Positions 1 through 12,133 of a stretch of 64,000 nucleotides of DNA are shown piece by piece. The stretch is taken from assembly GCA_001986395.2 (NCBI GenBank), contig MQVO02000016.1, positions 124,001 through 188,000 of the forward strand. The letters are read 5' to 3'. Below the pieces are notes generated by a model. That model saw only the letters and a list, made by a program, of their open reading frames with translations, was not told the DNA's origin and made no database searches. The stretch's first letter is position 1; each line of letters starts with the position of its first letter. The DNA is from Irpex lacteus (taxonomy: Eukaryota > Basidiomycota > Agaricomycetes > Polyporales > Irpicaceae). The position numbers and the translations under genes are program-made.

Positions 1-457
1 AGCTGTTATATCACCGCGCAGGAGGAAGTTGGATATTTTGGAGTGAACGAAGGATTATGGAAAGAACGGAGAATAAAGATGATGTAAATATGGAGCGTAA
101 GTGTGTGCCGTACGTCTCGAAAAGGTTCAACTCTCTATTACAGTTTCTACTTCTGCATACCGTGCTTCAGCCGGTACGGACGAGGTTGAGTAGGAAGAGA
201 TGACCTACATCACAGTTCATAGCAGGCGAATGAAGAGAATATCAGCCTTTAACGCGAGAAAAAAACTACAAAGCACGATGATATTGCAGATGATGATACA
301 AACTTGAAGTATTGCTGAGACAAAACATGCACAGAGCCTGCGAGTTACAAAGGAAGCGAGTCCAGAGAGTAAGCACACAAATCCGAATAAAGAGCACAAG
401 AGGGATCCAGGGAACAACAGGCAAGGAGAGAACGCCAGCAGAGCACAGATAGAACGA
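1..457. other. Intergenic, no gene recognised
   Basis: Downstream of HOP1, which ends at 458 on the minus strand. The open frames here (one on the minus strand at 217-531) are hydrophobic, low-complexity translations with no recognisable motif and overlap the HOP1 3' end out of frame. Most likely HOP1 3' UTR plus spacer. Confidence 0.5.
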
Positions 458-3400
458 TTAGTCGCCGAGGTCGACAGCAGCTCCAATAGAGATTTTAGCC
501 TTCTTCGTGTTTCTTGTATCTTCACTGCCATTGGAACTGGTATCTTTACGCTTCAGATCGTTCGGGATTTCCTCTTGCGAATCCGGAATGTAGAATTGAG
601 TCTCGGGTTGAGTCTGGGATTCGTCCACGGGTTGCTGATTTTTCGCTGGTGAGACCTTGCCGGAGTCAGTTGGTTGTTCACGAGATTCGTTTCGCTCCCT
701 AAAAAGCTCATAGATCAATTTAAATAGACCAATGTAAGACACTTACATCTCGACGTCCTCAGCCTGATCGTTCTTGTTTTTGCCTCGAGAAGACCTCTTC
801 GGATTCTACGACAGTAAGCGTTAGAAACATCACTTACTCACACGTCTCATACAGACCAAGTCAGCGAGCCCTAGGAGTCGCTTCTCGGCTTCAGAATTCG
901 GGTCGAAGTAGTCTTTGTATTCTTGGCTTTTCATCATTGAGCGCACGAACACATATTTCGGCTTCTGTCCGGTCTTTCGCCGTGGTGGCTTTTTCGTCGC
1001 TTTACCTGCATTCCTCGACTGGCGGGTTTTAGTTTCCAGTAGACCCACTTCGTCCTGTTCTTCGATCTCCGTCGCAATAAACCCTGCGACACGTTAGAAT
1101 AGGATTCAGAGATAATAGTCACGCTAAACAAAAACCTTCGTTTTGGAGCCGTCTGAAAAGCTGTCCGGCGACAAGGGGTTCACATTCTGGAAATAGTGGG
1201 AAATCGGACACGCCGCCTATGTAGGAGAAACTTGACAGACCTATACTATTCGCGAAAGCCTTGAGTGATTCACAACCGTGTTTCTCACAAACTTTGATAG
1301 CCCTCCTGCGCGTGCGTTTGGTGTCAACCGCTTATGCGAGGTTTGAGAACCCGACGACGAATACCTGAAGAGAGCGAGATCCTTGTATTTATCCATCATG
1401 CGGGGGTGCAAGTTATGCACTAAGATAAGGTCCCAGTTTTGGTCGGCACGAATTCGACAGTCGAAACAGATGAAATTCTTCGGTAAATTCTTCGCTCGTG
1501 CAGTATGGTACCCCATGCACCTTTTCGAGTCTCATCAATATTATACATGACCGCAAGAGGCGAAAGCAACTTACCACACATGAGACCATTTACTACAGCC
1601 TTCGCAATAAATAGCATCACAGTCTTCAACCTAGTGAAGGTCAGTCTATAGCTACAGTCCCGACTCTGTGTAAGCGTACCGTTACGTCGCAAACGCACGC
1701 AATTCCTGACTCGACGTCATCTTCCATCTGAGCACCGGATTGCATCTCAGAAACAGAAAGACTTCTGGTCTTCGCAAGAGTTTTCTTCTTAGGTGACAGA
1801 GCCATGGAATCGTCTTGGCTGTCATCAAGCGGCTGGACCTGAGTTTCCATGTCTGCACAAAACCGTCAGTATTACCGTTCAAAGCATCAGAGAGAATCAA
1901 CGAGCCAAGCATCTCAGCATCTTGATCTTTTTCCGCCTCGCGCCGAGCACTGACGATCTGTTGCAACGCTTGAGTGTCGATGCTCTCCACATTAGTCAAA
2001 CCCGTAGCCTCAGGATCGAAGTCAGGGAAAGACTGAGAAGGGGTGGGAGACTTCTGAGCACTAGACCGCGTATTATACTTAGAGCGAGCCTGATCCTGGC
2101 TCCTAGGAGTAGTAGGAGACGGTGAAGAGGGTGGAGAGCTGGAAGGCAGTCGTGAATCGGGGAGTTGCGTTGCGTCAATTTGTTGCGTCTGCGTCAGGTC
2201 TCCAGAGTTTGATACAGGTAGCTGCTGGAGATCAACCGTTAAGAATGCATGCATGATGTTGTCAACCTTACGCACCAGCTGTCTAACGTGACGTGGAACT
2301 TTCTCTTGTACACCTTCGAAGACGACCGAGGCCTGAAGGGAAGATCCCGCTTGCTTTTCTTGAGAGGCTGACAAAGGGACGACACAGCCATTGGGGTCAC
2401 GAACGCCAATTGGTCCGACAAACTCCATTCCCTTGGCACCTGGCCGCCAGACTGCAGCAGCAGAATCATCTGTACAGAAGCGCAATAGAATCAAGTGACC
2501 GCCTCGCTGAGAGCATGTACACTTACCATCTTCGATTTCCCCCTCTGCATCCACATCGTCAAGACCTTCCTCCGCATCCCACACGACACGTCTATCAAGC
2601 GCATCCTGACGCTGAGCCTCGACTTGGTGATTACGCAAAGCGGCCTCTTCCGTCGGCGTGAGCATAGGAGCACAATTATGCTTCCCATCTATAGTAGTAC
2701 CCAAGAACGGCGCATTGTTATCCTCTGCTGATGGAAGGTAGGCAGACACAGACGTCACGCTAAGATCTACAGCGTGCCATCCAGTTTGAACTTGTCCGAT
2801 GCTACACTTCTCAGGAACCTCGGCTTGGTCATGGGTAGCAAAGAACCACTTGTCCTTCTTCGAGTCGCCAGCTCGGAAGTATGGGGGCTCATAGTCGTCG
2901 GGCGTATGGTCATAGTAATATAACTTGAAAGTTGCAAAACGCCGTCCTACGACATAGATGAGTATGCAGCGTAGCAGAAATCAGGCCTCTATGTGCTTAC
3001 TTGGTAACGCGTCCATTTGCGTCGTCGCTTGAATCAGGTTCTTGACCAACGCCTGATACCACCTCAGTTCCCGCTACAGCATGGAATGCATATATACTCC
3101 CGCACCTTCAGGCTACGCTTGACTTCTCCGAGCGTAGGTACCTTTCCCTTCTTCGATGCATCAGAAACAGGATCTGGTTTCTTCCCACGCCCATTAATGG
3201 ATAGTTTCATGAGATCGTCGCCCAGTGACATGAGCGGGACTGTGATGTCGGTGCCTGGTATAGTGTAATACTAGAGACTCATGTAAGTAACGGCCGAAAG
3301 TACAAACAAGTACACTCACTCGGAAATTGAACGTGTATGCTTCAACAATGCTGTGAAAGTGGATGTAAGCAACCGTAGTGTGATTATATGCGCATACATG

Positions 3401-4095
3401 AACGTTACTTGTTTGGGTCATCATTGTCCTGCACTCAGCAAGCTTCGTGAGATGTTCAGTATGCCGTGGTCAAACCTAGCACTTACCAGATAGATTGCGA
3501 AAATGAAACTGCGAAGGTACTGCTTCTGTAAAGCATCGAAAATGCCATTCTCCTTCGAGCGAAGCAATGTTAGCGTGTTCACGGACGCTGCAACCTCGAG
3601 AAACCCATACTCACCAGATAGTCTAGTAATTTGTCGGCTTCTTCCGTATAACCACGAGACACAGTCATGATCTTGAAGCCGCTGACATTACGCTTCGAGC
3701 TATCGCTTGCAAAAGAGCCACCAATAGATTGCGACGCGCTTTGACTTTCAGCGTTGGCTGATGTCAAGTAGCCTGTATGCGGCGAGAAATGCGTCAATTA
3801 TCATAAGAATTGCATAACTCAGTCTACGTACTCTCAGAGAAGTTCTCAGCGGGAAGTAAGTTTCTGTTCGACTTCTTGTTAGCAGAACGGCCACTATATA
3901 GCGGCTAGTCGCCTCACCGAAGATATGTTATACATCCCAGCCCGGCACGAAGAAGAGTCTGTACAGATTGCAGGCTCTGTTGCGCCGTAAGAACGTCCTG
4001 GTTGTAGAGTCTGATGTCAGAATAAACTGGCGCACACTTTAAAACACAAGTATGCTTACTTGACTCTGATCTGTCCTTATTGCTTGTGTCTGCAT
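458..4095 (-). CDS. hop1: HOP1-like meiotic chromosome-axis protein (HORMA + PHD finger)
   Basis: Multi-exon gene. Hop1 builds the meiotic chromosome axis and promotes interhomolog recombination and checkpoint signalling in the nucleus. I place the start at 4095 (MQTQAIRTDQSQ, then an intron). The HORMA core follows: LLRAGLGCITYLR (about 3.93 kb), MTVSRGYTEEADKLLDYL (about 3.6 kb), a GIFDALQKQYLRSFIFAIY block (3.5 kb) and IVEAYTFNF (3.35 kb). A long Ser/Pro-rich linker (2.75-1.7 kb) leads to a C4HC3 PHD-type finger spliced from exons around 1.7-1.4 kb (CVC, CDAIYCEGC, HVWC, FICFDC), then a winged-helix-like region ending with KYVFVRSMMKSQEYKDYF and an acidic tail. HORMA plus a C-terminal PHD/winged-helix chromatin-binding region is known for Hop1 proteins outside the budding-yeast type. 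TRS23 is divergent, 163 bp away. Family assignment is firm; exact exon borders are approximate. Confidence 0.92.
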
Positions 4096-4258
4096 CGCTG
4101 CAAGATAGGTCAGTGTGAGTGAATGGCGACTAAGAAGAGCCGACGCGGATCTGAATGTCATAGCCTGCTTTCAATCCCCGCCAAACTCCGACGGGATCAC
4201 GTGTGCGCGAACCTCATAGCAGGCGCTTATTTCCTCACTGACGGTCAGAGCCTATGCC

Positions 4259-4830
4259 ATGGCCATCTTCGGGCTCTGGGTAAGAGTTCTGATTATCGAG
4301 GAGCTAGAAATATACTGACTATAAGAAAGGTTATTAACAAAGCCGGAGGGCTAGTCTATCAAAGAAATTTTGGAGGTATTCACCTTTCTCTGTCCTCAGA
4401 ATTAAAGCTCACTACTTGCATGATGTAGATGGTCTTCCTGGTCTAACATCGAACGAATACCTCGTTCTTGCTGGAACGTTACATGGTATTCACGCCATCA
4501 CTAGTCGCTTGTCTCCGACAGGCTCGAGCTCTGGTGCCCAAACGATCGAAGGCGAGACATTTAAGATGACCATCCTCCTCACCGCAACGGGTTAGTCACT
4601 CCATCTCACGCTTCTTAAGCTCATGACATGTTCAGCTGCTGACGGAGATTGGCCCTATAGGTACAAAGTTTGTTCTCCTGACTTCACCAGTGGAGCCTAC
4701 CGCGGACTCCGTACTACAGAAGGTCTATGAGATATACTCCGATGCGGTGATGAAGAATCCATTCCATACACCGGAGATGCCCATCCGCTCCGAAGCCTTC
4801 GACACTCGCATCACTGCTCTCCTAGGATGA
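4259..4830 (+). CDS. trs23: TRAPP complex subunit Trs23/TRAPPC4 (sybindin-like)
   Basis: Core subunit of the TRAPP tethering complexes, which act as the exchange factor for Rab1/Ypt1 in ER-to-Golgi traffic and autophagy. Spliced reading: a 21-nt first exon (4259-4279, MAIFGLW), intron 4280-4329, then [15 protein letters not shown], another intron, [50 protein letters not shown], an intron near 4.59-4.66 kb, and [12 protein letters not shown] ... [17 protein letters not shown] to the stop at 4830. The W-x-INKAGGL-YQR start and [11 protein letters not shown] end are hallmarks of this longin-fold subunit, and the length (about 150 aa) fits a compact Trs23. I chose the start at 4259 over an ATG at 4123 because only the small first exon joins in frame to the conserved N terminus. 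Confidence 0.92.
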
Positions 4831-5047
4831 GGCACGATCTTCGCGTACTTTGCGCCCTGTTCACGAAGACAATAGTATCATACGGTCAGAAGCCATAGCA
4901 ATCACGCCCGTTCCACTTCATCTGACTTCATCACTCCTTGATCATCATAGAACTGTGAACTGTATCCTGTATCGGCTGACCCAATAAATTATGTTCTATA
5001 AACTATGTTACATTGTTACCAAACGAGCTCGTGCTGATCGGGCTGCA

Positions 5048-6473
5048 TCACGGTGATGTTCCTTGGCTACTATGCGCACGACTGAGAAGATTTCTCGCGA
5101 CTATGAGTATACCACTCACCAGTTCGTCTTCGGCTCGGTGTACGTTCGATCGAGCCTTTTCTGTGCCATCCGGCTTCAGACCAAGGTACTCACACATGAA
5201 TACGCGGAGGATAAGGTTCCACCGGCGCATGGTGGGTATGTCCAAAGCCGAAGCATCATCCTGTGAAAGTCAACTCAATTGAAGTGAGCTGACGGCTATG
5301 CGAGACACTTACCCTTAACGTGTGCCATACTGTTGGGAATGGGTTGGCGATGACATGCAAAACATCGACGCCCATTCGTAGGAACGGTATATGGTCGTCC
5401 TCAACTCCACCGTAATTGTGATCGGAGGGCCCACGAGGAAGGAAGTAGCTGGACCATCTCCGCCCGTCGTCGTTTCCATACGCGTAAGCTCCGCTGTCAC
5501 CCAGCGCCTTCTCCGCGTTGACCATTTCGTCGTACAGCCATGCTGTACTGACGAAGGATGAGCGAATGAGGGGACGCGGTGCACCCAGCAAGTCCAGCAA
5601 TATCAGATGCTCGATAGATGACAGCTCAGTGTCCCAACCTGAAGCAATCAGCCTTCGCTTGGAATTCGGGGTGATATAAGTTGATGACCATTTCTGCACA
5701 AGGTTTCTGGAGTGTATGAACTAAGACATGTGGATAACTTGAGTGAGTATACTTGACCTACCTAGCTCCGTATATTGAATCGGTTGCAGTCCAGTCCTTA
5801 AATGCCTCTTCGCCGTCAAAGAAAACGAGCTGCAGAGTGGTATCCACAACGTCCTCATCTTCGTCGTCCATATCGTCGTCTTCGTCTGCCAAACGCGCCA
5901 TACGTTTCTCCAGCAATGGGTTCAACGCTTCAGCAACGTCCAGCATGAAGGCACAAGGGGCCGCTGAGTCTGTAGCACCTACAAACTACTGCTGTCGGCT
6001 TCAATGTCAATGGTGATTATTGCCGGCGCGAGACGAACCTGATTTTGTGGATATGTCGAGAAGTACTTGCTATCGAAATGCGCAGAGAGTATTACTCTCC
6101 GGGGAGCTTTAGGGTCCTTCGTAGCAATGACGTTCGTCATCCGTTTGACACCATAAGGAGTAGTGGCATTGAAGCTATCTTCCTCAATATCCCAATTCAG
6201 CTTCTTGAGTGTGGAGATGATGTACTCGCGCACGAATGTGTTGTTAGCAGTGTCGGGAGCTCGAGGAATGAGTATTTTGGAAAGATGAGAGGACGGATTA
6301 TGTGGGTCAATGTTGCGCACAGGGTCCGGGCTGGAGACCAAAGAGGCTATCTCTTCCTTAGACAGGTGTTTGAAGTCGCGCTTTCCAAGACGTGAGGCCT
6401 GATAGGAAGGCTCGGGGAAGGAGATAAATAGGCATAGAAAGAGGAAGTAAGCCGTCAGACTTCGCAGGCCCAT
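5048..6473 (-). CDS. Glutaminyl-peptide cyclotransferase-like M28 zinc enzyme
   Basis: Predicted secretory-pathway enzyme converting N-terminal Gln to pyroglutamate (QPCT/QC family within the M28 peptidase fold). Start at 6473 gives a hydrophobic N terminus (SLTAYFLFLCLFISF) typical of a signal peptide or anchor; an in-frame ATG at 6494 is an alternative. Motifs in order: ILSAHFDSKYF, then after an intron FVGATDSAAPCAFMLDVAEA (Zn Asp), LVFFDGEEAFKDW (Zn/catalytic Glu), KWSSTYITPNSKRRLIASG, GPSDHNYGGVEDDHIPFLRM, and VLHVIANPFPTVWHT (Zn His), followed by a short exon DDASALDIPTMRRWNLILRV. At least four introns of about 50 nt. An acidic Asp/Glu run (DEDDDMDDEDED) sits between the two Zn-ligand segments, as an insertion I cannot assign. 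It shares a 328-bp divergent upstream region with NAR1. Confidence 0.88.
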
Positions 6474-6801
6474 TCTATCCGATATCCCGAGCATTGCGTC
6501 GGTCAACCTCGTTGCTACGGCCGTTGTCGAGGTCGTCCAGCGGCCGTGGTGGCTGCAGCCTGAAACCTCCTGAAACACAGACTCGGACAACGCATAGCGT
6601 CGGGATTGGCCACGTGTGACATTGAGCGCATGAGCGCTCCTTGCCGCTCGGCGTTTTTGTGCCTCGAATCATCGAGGCCGTAAAGCGCCTTAGCGCCGAT
6701 CGGGTCAATGGGCGGCTAAAGGTTAGTCAAGGGAAAGTTGTCGACTGTTGTAAAGCTCATTCCGTCCCCACCCTTTCCCCTTCCCACCGACCACGTACAC
6801 C
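6474..6801. promoter_or_regulatory. Divergent promoter region of QC-like gene and NAR1
   Basis: 328 bp between two start codons pointing away from each other, so the stretch must hold both promoters. A pyrimidine-rich run (CCCACCCTTTCCCCTTCCC) lies just before the NAR1 ATG, typical of fungal transcription start regions. No clear TATA box was found. Confidence 0.5.
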
Positions 6802-8868
6802 ATGGCTTTCTCTGGGGCTCTCGTACGTGCTGTACCTCGTATTATAACTTATATGTCTTCTAACTACGTTACAACAGACTTTAACAGACCTCAATGACTT
6901 CATTACACCGTCCCAGTCATGCATCAAACCCGTTGAGCAGACCAATGCCCCAACGACACACCAGAGCGAGGGAATGGCGTCGGTCGGTCACTAACTATCT
7001 ACTCTAATAGTTCCATCAGCTTACAATTCTCCAGACAGAGATTCGAGTTGATTCCGAAGGGGCATACTATGAGGTGTCACTGAATGGGTTGAAGACGAAG
7101 TCGGACACACAGCAGCAGAAACTGCAGACGGCGGACATCAGCTTGAACGACTGCCTAGCATGCAGGTACGTTCTATTACTACTATGTCTGGAGGCTTGTA
7201 CTCAATGAGACTCAATAGCGGTTGCATCACCTCCGCCGAGTCGGTGCTCATTAGCATGCAATCCCACACCGAAGTCCTCAACTTCCTAGCCAATAACCCT
7301 GAAGATATATGTGTCTCACACAAGGTCCCCGTGCTATCCATTGCCCCTCAGAGTCTTGCCTCTCTCGCAGCTTCCATCTCTTCGTCAAGCACTTCTGCCC
7401 CTCTCCCACTACACAGGATCATGCGTCGAGTCGAAGTTTTCTGCAAGAAAGTACTAGGCTTTGAGCACGTCTTTGACACTACTTTCGCTCGCCATCTCGC
7501 TCTTCAAGAACACATTCGGGAGTTCCGTGAGCGTAAGAGTGGTCAAGGCCAACTACCTATGCTCGCCAGTGCCTGCCCAGGCTGGGTATGCTACGCAGAG
7601 AAGACGCACGCAGAAATGCTGCCCTTCATCAGTCGTACAAAGAGTCCACAGCAAGTTATGGGTACTCTGGTGAAGGAATGGATGACTACGAAATGGCACA
7701 AAAGGTACGCATGTGATTGGTCAGCGATTCTGTGGCGTCACCATGCTGAAATCAAAACGCTTATCGATCTTCAAGTCCAAGTCAGATCTACCACGTCACC
7801 GTCATGCCCTGCTACGATAAGAAGCTAGAGGCCTCGCGCCAGGACTTTTACAACGATGTCTATTCCACCCGCGACGTTGACTGCGTGATCACCACGGGCG
7901 AGCTGGAGCTCATGATGCGAGAAAAGGAGTGGGATCTATCGATTCCCGTTGAAGGAGAGATTGAAGACGAGATTGTATCAGAACAGGTCATCTCGGAGTC
8001 CTCTGCCCCCGCAAACGATATTCATCTCCCCGAGCTGATAAATCACCCAGGCACGAGCTCCGGATCATACTTGCACACCTTAATCAGGAGCGTCGTGCAA
8101 GATCACCCACATGCTCTCGATCTCAGCGTCCGCAATATTCGTTCGTCGGATTACGAAGAATACACCTTGACGGATCGATCTTCGGGCGAAGTCGTCTTTC
8201 GGGGAGCGAAATGCTATGGCTTCCGGAACCTCCAGAACCTCGTACGCAAGGTCGGTCGCGATGCTGGTGTCCAGGTCGGCCGGGGAGCAGCTGGGAGGCT
8301 TGGCGCCACGCGCGGTCGGGCCGTCAGAACCAAGAAGGGAGAGTCCGCTGGATCTACAGACAAGAGCTACGACTATGTCGAAGTAATGGCTTGTCCTGGA
8401 GGGTGCGTGAACGGCGGCGGCCAGCTCAAACCAGGTGTCAAGGCCGTGGACCCCGTGGCAGATGAAGAAGGATTCAAGCGCGACTGGGATTCTTCTGGCG
8501 TCAAACTGGATGGAGAGGACGTTGGCAGGATTCAAGGCCAATCGGGCAAGTGGGGAGATAAAGAGTGGACGAAGAAGGTGGAGGTGGTATATTGGCATGA
8601 ACTTCCTACTCCGCCTCCGTCGCCTACACCCGATGGCGAAAGTGGCTCTCAGAAGATTCTGAGTCATCTCGTGGACGCGAAGAATCAGGTGGCTGATAGA
8701 CTCGCTGTGCGCATCCTCACTGAGACCTGCAAGCCAGACGGAGTTGAAAAGACCGCCTCGTGGACTGATAGCTTGGATCAAGCAGCGGAGGGCCGACGGC
8801 AGAAGTTGTTTAGGACGCAGTATCGCGCGGTGGAGAGTGAGGTCGTTGGCTTGGCTGTCAAATGGTAG
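6802..8868 (+). CDS. nar1: Cytosolic Fe-S cluster assembly factor NAR1 (iron-only hydrogenase-like)
   Basis: Component of the CIA machinery that hands Fe-S clusters to cytosolic and nuclear apoproteins. Start at 6802 (MAFSGAL); the first intron follows, then TLTDLNDFITPSQSCIKP with the conserved N-terminal Cys, and a second intron at about 6.98 kb. A CLACSGCITSAES motif, formed across an intron at about 7165, supplies the CxxCxxC cluster ligands together with the first Cys. Hydrogenase-like core: LPMLASACPGWVCYAEK, YHVTVMPCYDKKLEASR, DCVITTGELELMM, then VMACPGGCVNGGGQLKP with the last cluster Cys residues. Four introns; the final exon from about 7790 to 8868 is long and uninterrupted. Length of about 590 aa and all motifs match the family. 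Confidence 0.95.
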
Positions 8869-9150
8869 ATTTCGTCCTTGTCACTGTTTAGCTATCTCCT
8901 TGGGAACTTTTATTGGGTTGTACGATTCGAAACATAGATGACGATTAGCATAAGTATTTATCGCGATTAGATACTCTAATGATGTGCTGCTGCTGCAAAT
9001 ACATGACTGATGTGTGGAATAAATAGAGTGGTGTCGACAGCAAGATGAATCAGCGAGATACAGTAATACGAGGGATGCCAAATTATGGTGAGTAGATTAA
9101 ATGCAAGACGCAGCCTCGACCGTCATTAAGGATGTTGATAAATGTTGTTG

Positions 9151-9637
9151 TCACCGCCGTCGTGCGGCCTGGGGTCCATTACCGCACCAGAACGGTTTGC
9201 ATTTGTCGCAGAACTCGGGGTTAACAGCGATTATTCGCTCGGAGGCGTCGGGCCCGAGAAACTGAGAGAATGGGTTTGACAAATGCCCGGTACAGAGAAT
9301 AACAACGCAACTCACCTTCTCGTGGTAATCGCAGTGATTACAGGGCGTTATATGTCGCACTGAGTGGATGCAGGTCGGTTTGTTACAGTCGATCTTCCGA
9401 AGCTTCTTAGTCTAAGGAACGATGAGCGTCCATCATTTGTGTTGCGAATAGGTTAATCTTTACTTACGATGACATAGTGCTGTAAAAGCAGATGGCATGA
9501 CGTCAAGGAATGCAGGCACGAAGATGAGGTGGACATACCCCGCAGGCGTACTGGATACCTTCCCTGGAGAAGATGGTGTGAGTCGGAGGACGCTTGTGAA
9601 TAATAGGAGATGAAACTTACGTGTCTAGGTTGCACAT
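9151..9637 (-). CDS. Small Cys/His-rich putative zinc-binding protein (86 aa)
   Basis: Hypothetical fungal protein of 86 residues encoded by five exons; two exons are only 12-25 nt. Spliced from the ATG at 9637 (MCNLDT), exon 9539-9563 (EGIQYACG), a 12-nt exon (HYVI), then KKLRKIDCNKPTCIHS, HITPCNHCDYHEK, and the last exon FLGPDASERII to GPQAARRR with stop at 9151. The reading frame stays open across all four junctions. Cys/His pairs are spaced like zinc ligands: ACGHYV, DCNKPTC, CNHCDYH, CDKCKPFWC. Small fungal proteins with an ACGHY start and CxxC pairs are common and uncharacterised; I infer zinc binding but no function. It lies between NAR1 (convergent) and TLG2 (divergent). Confidence 0.72.
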
Positions 9638-10624
9638 CTTGGGTCAACGACGCTGACTGTTTGTGATCGAGTATGAACGCAAGTTGTACTCGGCGAGTTG
9701 TATGGCAGTGAGTTAGACGTCGGAGAGTAGGGTGAACGGGTGACGGGGGTAATAAGGGACGGAACTGGAGACAGGGGCTGAGTGGGGCTGATCGACCGAA
9801 GGGAGAGCAGACTTTATAGGCAATCGGACAAAGACAGAACAACGAATGACAACCGCGCTGAAGCGTTGGTTGACCGTTGTGTCACAAGACGACAGCACAG
9901 GCGAAGCCGAGCGATTGTTCCGGAGGAGAGTGCGTGCTGGCCGTGATAAAGATCAGCAAAAGAAAGAGTCGGAGAAGGCAGGAGAAGGTGGGCAGTAAGA
10001 AATGGATCCGCGATATATATGATGAAAGAGCGATACCGGAGCCAGGACGAGGAAGATGAATTCGAGATGCAGGGATCTGAGATATGTATTTCGCAGCAGT
10101 GTATTTCCAAGAGTGTCTCTCCGAGTGGGACTAGTTCCGAAGTGGTGTAAAGTGTTCAGGCGGAAAGACAGTTGAAAGCCGACCAAGATTTCCGTAGCTA
10201 ATGGACCGACAGAGACAAAGACCAGTAATTCCGACACTCAAGCTGCGTTGGTGGAAGTTTGGCCAGCACAAAGACCAGCAGCAACCACCTCGCCTATCGA
10301 GCGTGAAAAGGGACGTAATTCGCAGACAACCGTTGCGAGACAGCAGGCGAGATTTTGAAACATCTCGCCTGCGACCAGCTGCCTTTTTCGAGAGTCGATG
10401 GCCGTGAGCAAGCCGTGAGCGCGACGGAACTCGGATGTTGTCGACGAATGAAGCGTTGACAAAAAGACAGCAAAATCGATTATTTACTGATCAACCTGCT
10501 ATCGCGATGCCATCATATCGCCACTAGCTCAGCTGAACTCCGCGCTGTGGAGTCCCAATCTGAGATCAGGCGCTCTGCTGTCCGCTGATTGGACTGTACG
10601 GCGTCGCCCACGTCGCGCGCAGCG
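9638..10624. other. Intergenic, divergent upstream region
   Basis: 987 bp between the start codons of the small Cys-rich gene (minus) and TLG2 (plus). It must carry both promoters. Short open frames on both strands show no motif, start context or splice pattern that I would call coding. Confidence 0.45.
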
Positions 10625-12133
10625 ATGTCTTCGTCCTCCACCACGACCACGACACCCACAACCCGCTCGAGGACACTACTCTTCTTGTCGTTCAGAGACT
10701 CCCGCGCAAACTCGTCTCGCTTTCGTCGTTCACGCATCGTCCAGCACTATGACGACACGCCGGGAGAGGACGAACAAGACCGTCTCATCAATCCCGATGC
10801 CGCCCACGTTGCAATAGACGCAGAGATGCCCCCTCAGTGGTAAGTCGGTGGGCAGCGGGTTCATGCACATCGTGTTCACATTTGTGTCATGTTAGGGCGG
10901 ATATCGCGAGTCAAGTGGAGGATATACTGGCTGGTACCAGGGCGAAAAGTAAGTCTGCTTCGTACTCCCCTAGACATATCGCCGGATTGAACTCATTCAA
11001 GTCCGCTTCGGCTAGTGAACTCCCTCGACAAACTACACGCGAAACATGCCCTTCCCGGTTTTGCGGACCGGTCAGCAGAGGAAAGAGAAATCGAGGCTGC
11101 TACAACTGAAGTCACGAAGGTGTGCGACCATCGCGTCGCACTAAGCTATGTCAAAAGCTGACTGTGTTCCCTTGCCACAGGATTTCCGAAAGTGCCATGG
11201 CCTTATTCAAAAGATCAGCGCGTCACCAGACCATGCCTTCCCTCCATCGGATTCGCGACATCAGGTATTGGCTGCAAAGAATGTCCAGAGGGGTCTGGCT
11301 GCGAAGGTCCAGGAACTCAGTTCCACCTTCCGCAAGAAGCAACGTATCTACATGGAAAGTCAGTCCTCATCTTCCGACTCCAACTGCTTCATCACCCCAT
11401 TGAGTCCCTAGCGGGTGCGTGGGTACTAACCTCATGATTAACCAGAGCTTCAGGGTCATGCGATCAAGAATCAAGACCTGCTAATAGCCTCGGGCGCGAT
11501 ATCCTCTAGAGGGTCCGAAGGGCTATCTGCCGTAGATGAAGATGTTGAAGCCGCTGTATGTAGCATAGTCAAACGGTCGTTTCTCGGAGGCTGGGCTGAC
11601 GTCGATGTATCATCACAGTCCCGAAGTGGTGCGCTTACCCAGGACCTACTTACGGCCGATATGGATCTGCATAGACGAGATCGAGAACTGACCGAGATTG
11701 CCAAATCCATCGCACAACTGGCTGAATTGTTCAAAGATCTGTCGGTCTTGGTCATTGATCAGGGCACACTCCTCGACAGCGTGGAGTACAATATTGAGCA
11801 GACCGCGGTACAGATGTCGGAAGCAGTGAAAGAGTTGAATATGGCGACACAGTGCGTACACGCTCATGATATCTTTGACTGTTGAACGGTTCCGACGCTG
11901 ATCTTCGCCTTGTATTTACTTATAGGTATCAAAGGAATACAGGCAGACGGAAGTGTATCTTCCTTCTGATACTTGTCATCATTCTCCTCATCTTGGTGCT
12001 GATATTCAAGCCCAAACGACATCGCTCTGCCTCTCCAAGCGATTCAATCCCATCCAATTCCACGTTATCGGATGTTGTGACCACATCATTATCGGAGGCT
12101 ACAACAATGTTACGGCGACGTCCATCAGGATAG
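10625..12133 (+). CDS. tlg2: Endosomal/TGN t-SNARE Tlg2 (syntaxin-16-like)
   Basis: Qa-SNARE for fusion of endosome-derived vesicles with the late Golgi. Start at 10625 (MSSSSTTTTTPTTRSRTLLF); an in-frame ATG at 10589 lacks the typical N-terminal motif. The N terminus RSRTLLFLSFRDSRA corresponds to the short Sec1/Munc18-binding N-peptide. Then LINPDAAHVAIDAEMPPQW, WADIASQVEDIL, an Habc-like helical region (KDFRKCHGLIQKISA, RGLAAKVQELSSTFRKKQ), and the SNARE motif RDRELTEIAKSIAQLAELFK ... VIDQGTLLDSVEYNIEQT with the central Gln of a Q-SNARE. The last exon encodes the C-terminal anchor CIFLLILVIILLILVLIF followed by a basic, Ser-rich lumenal tail. Around six short introns. Confidence 0.92.

Noticed and set aside
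217..531. Hydrophobic 104-codon minus-strand frame near the window start
   Set aside because: Overlaps the HOP1 3' end in another frame and lacks any motif; composition is explained by T-rich 3' UTR.
4123..4258. Upstream ATG giving a longer TRS23 N terminus
   Set aside because: The added residues are unlike any Trs23; the 21-nt exon at 4259 gives the conserved W-x-INKAGGL start.
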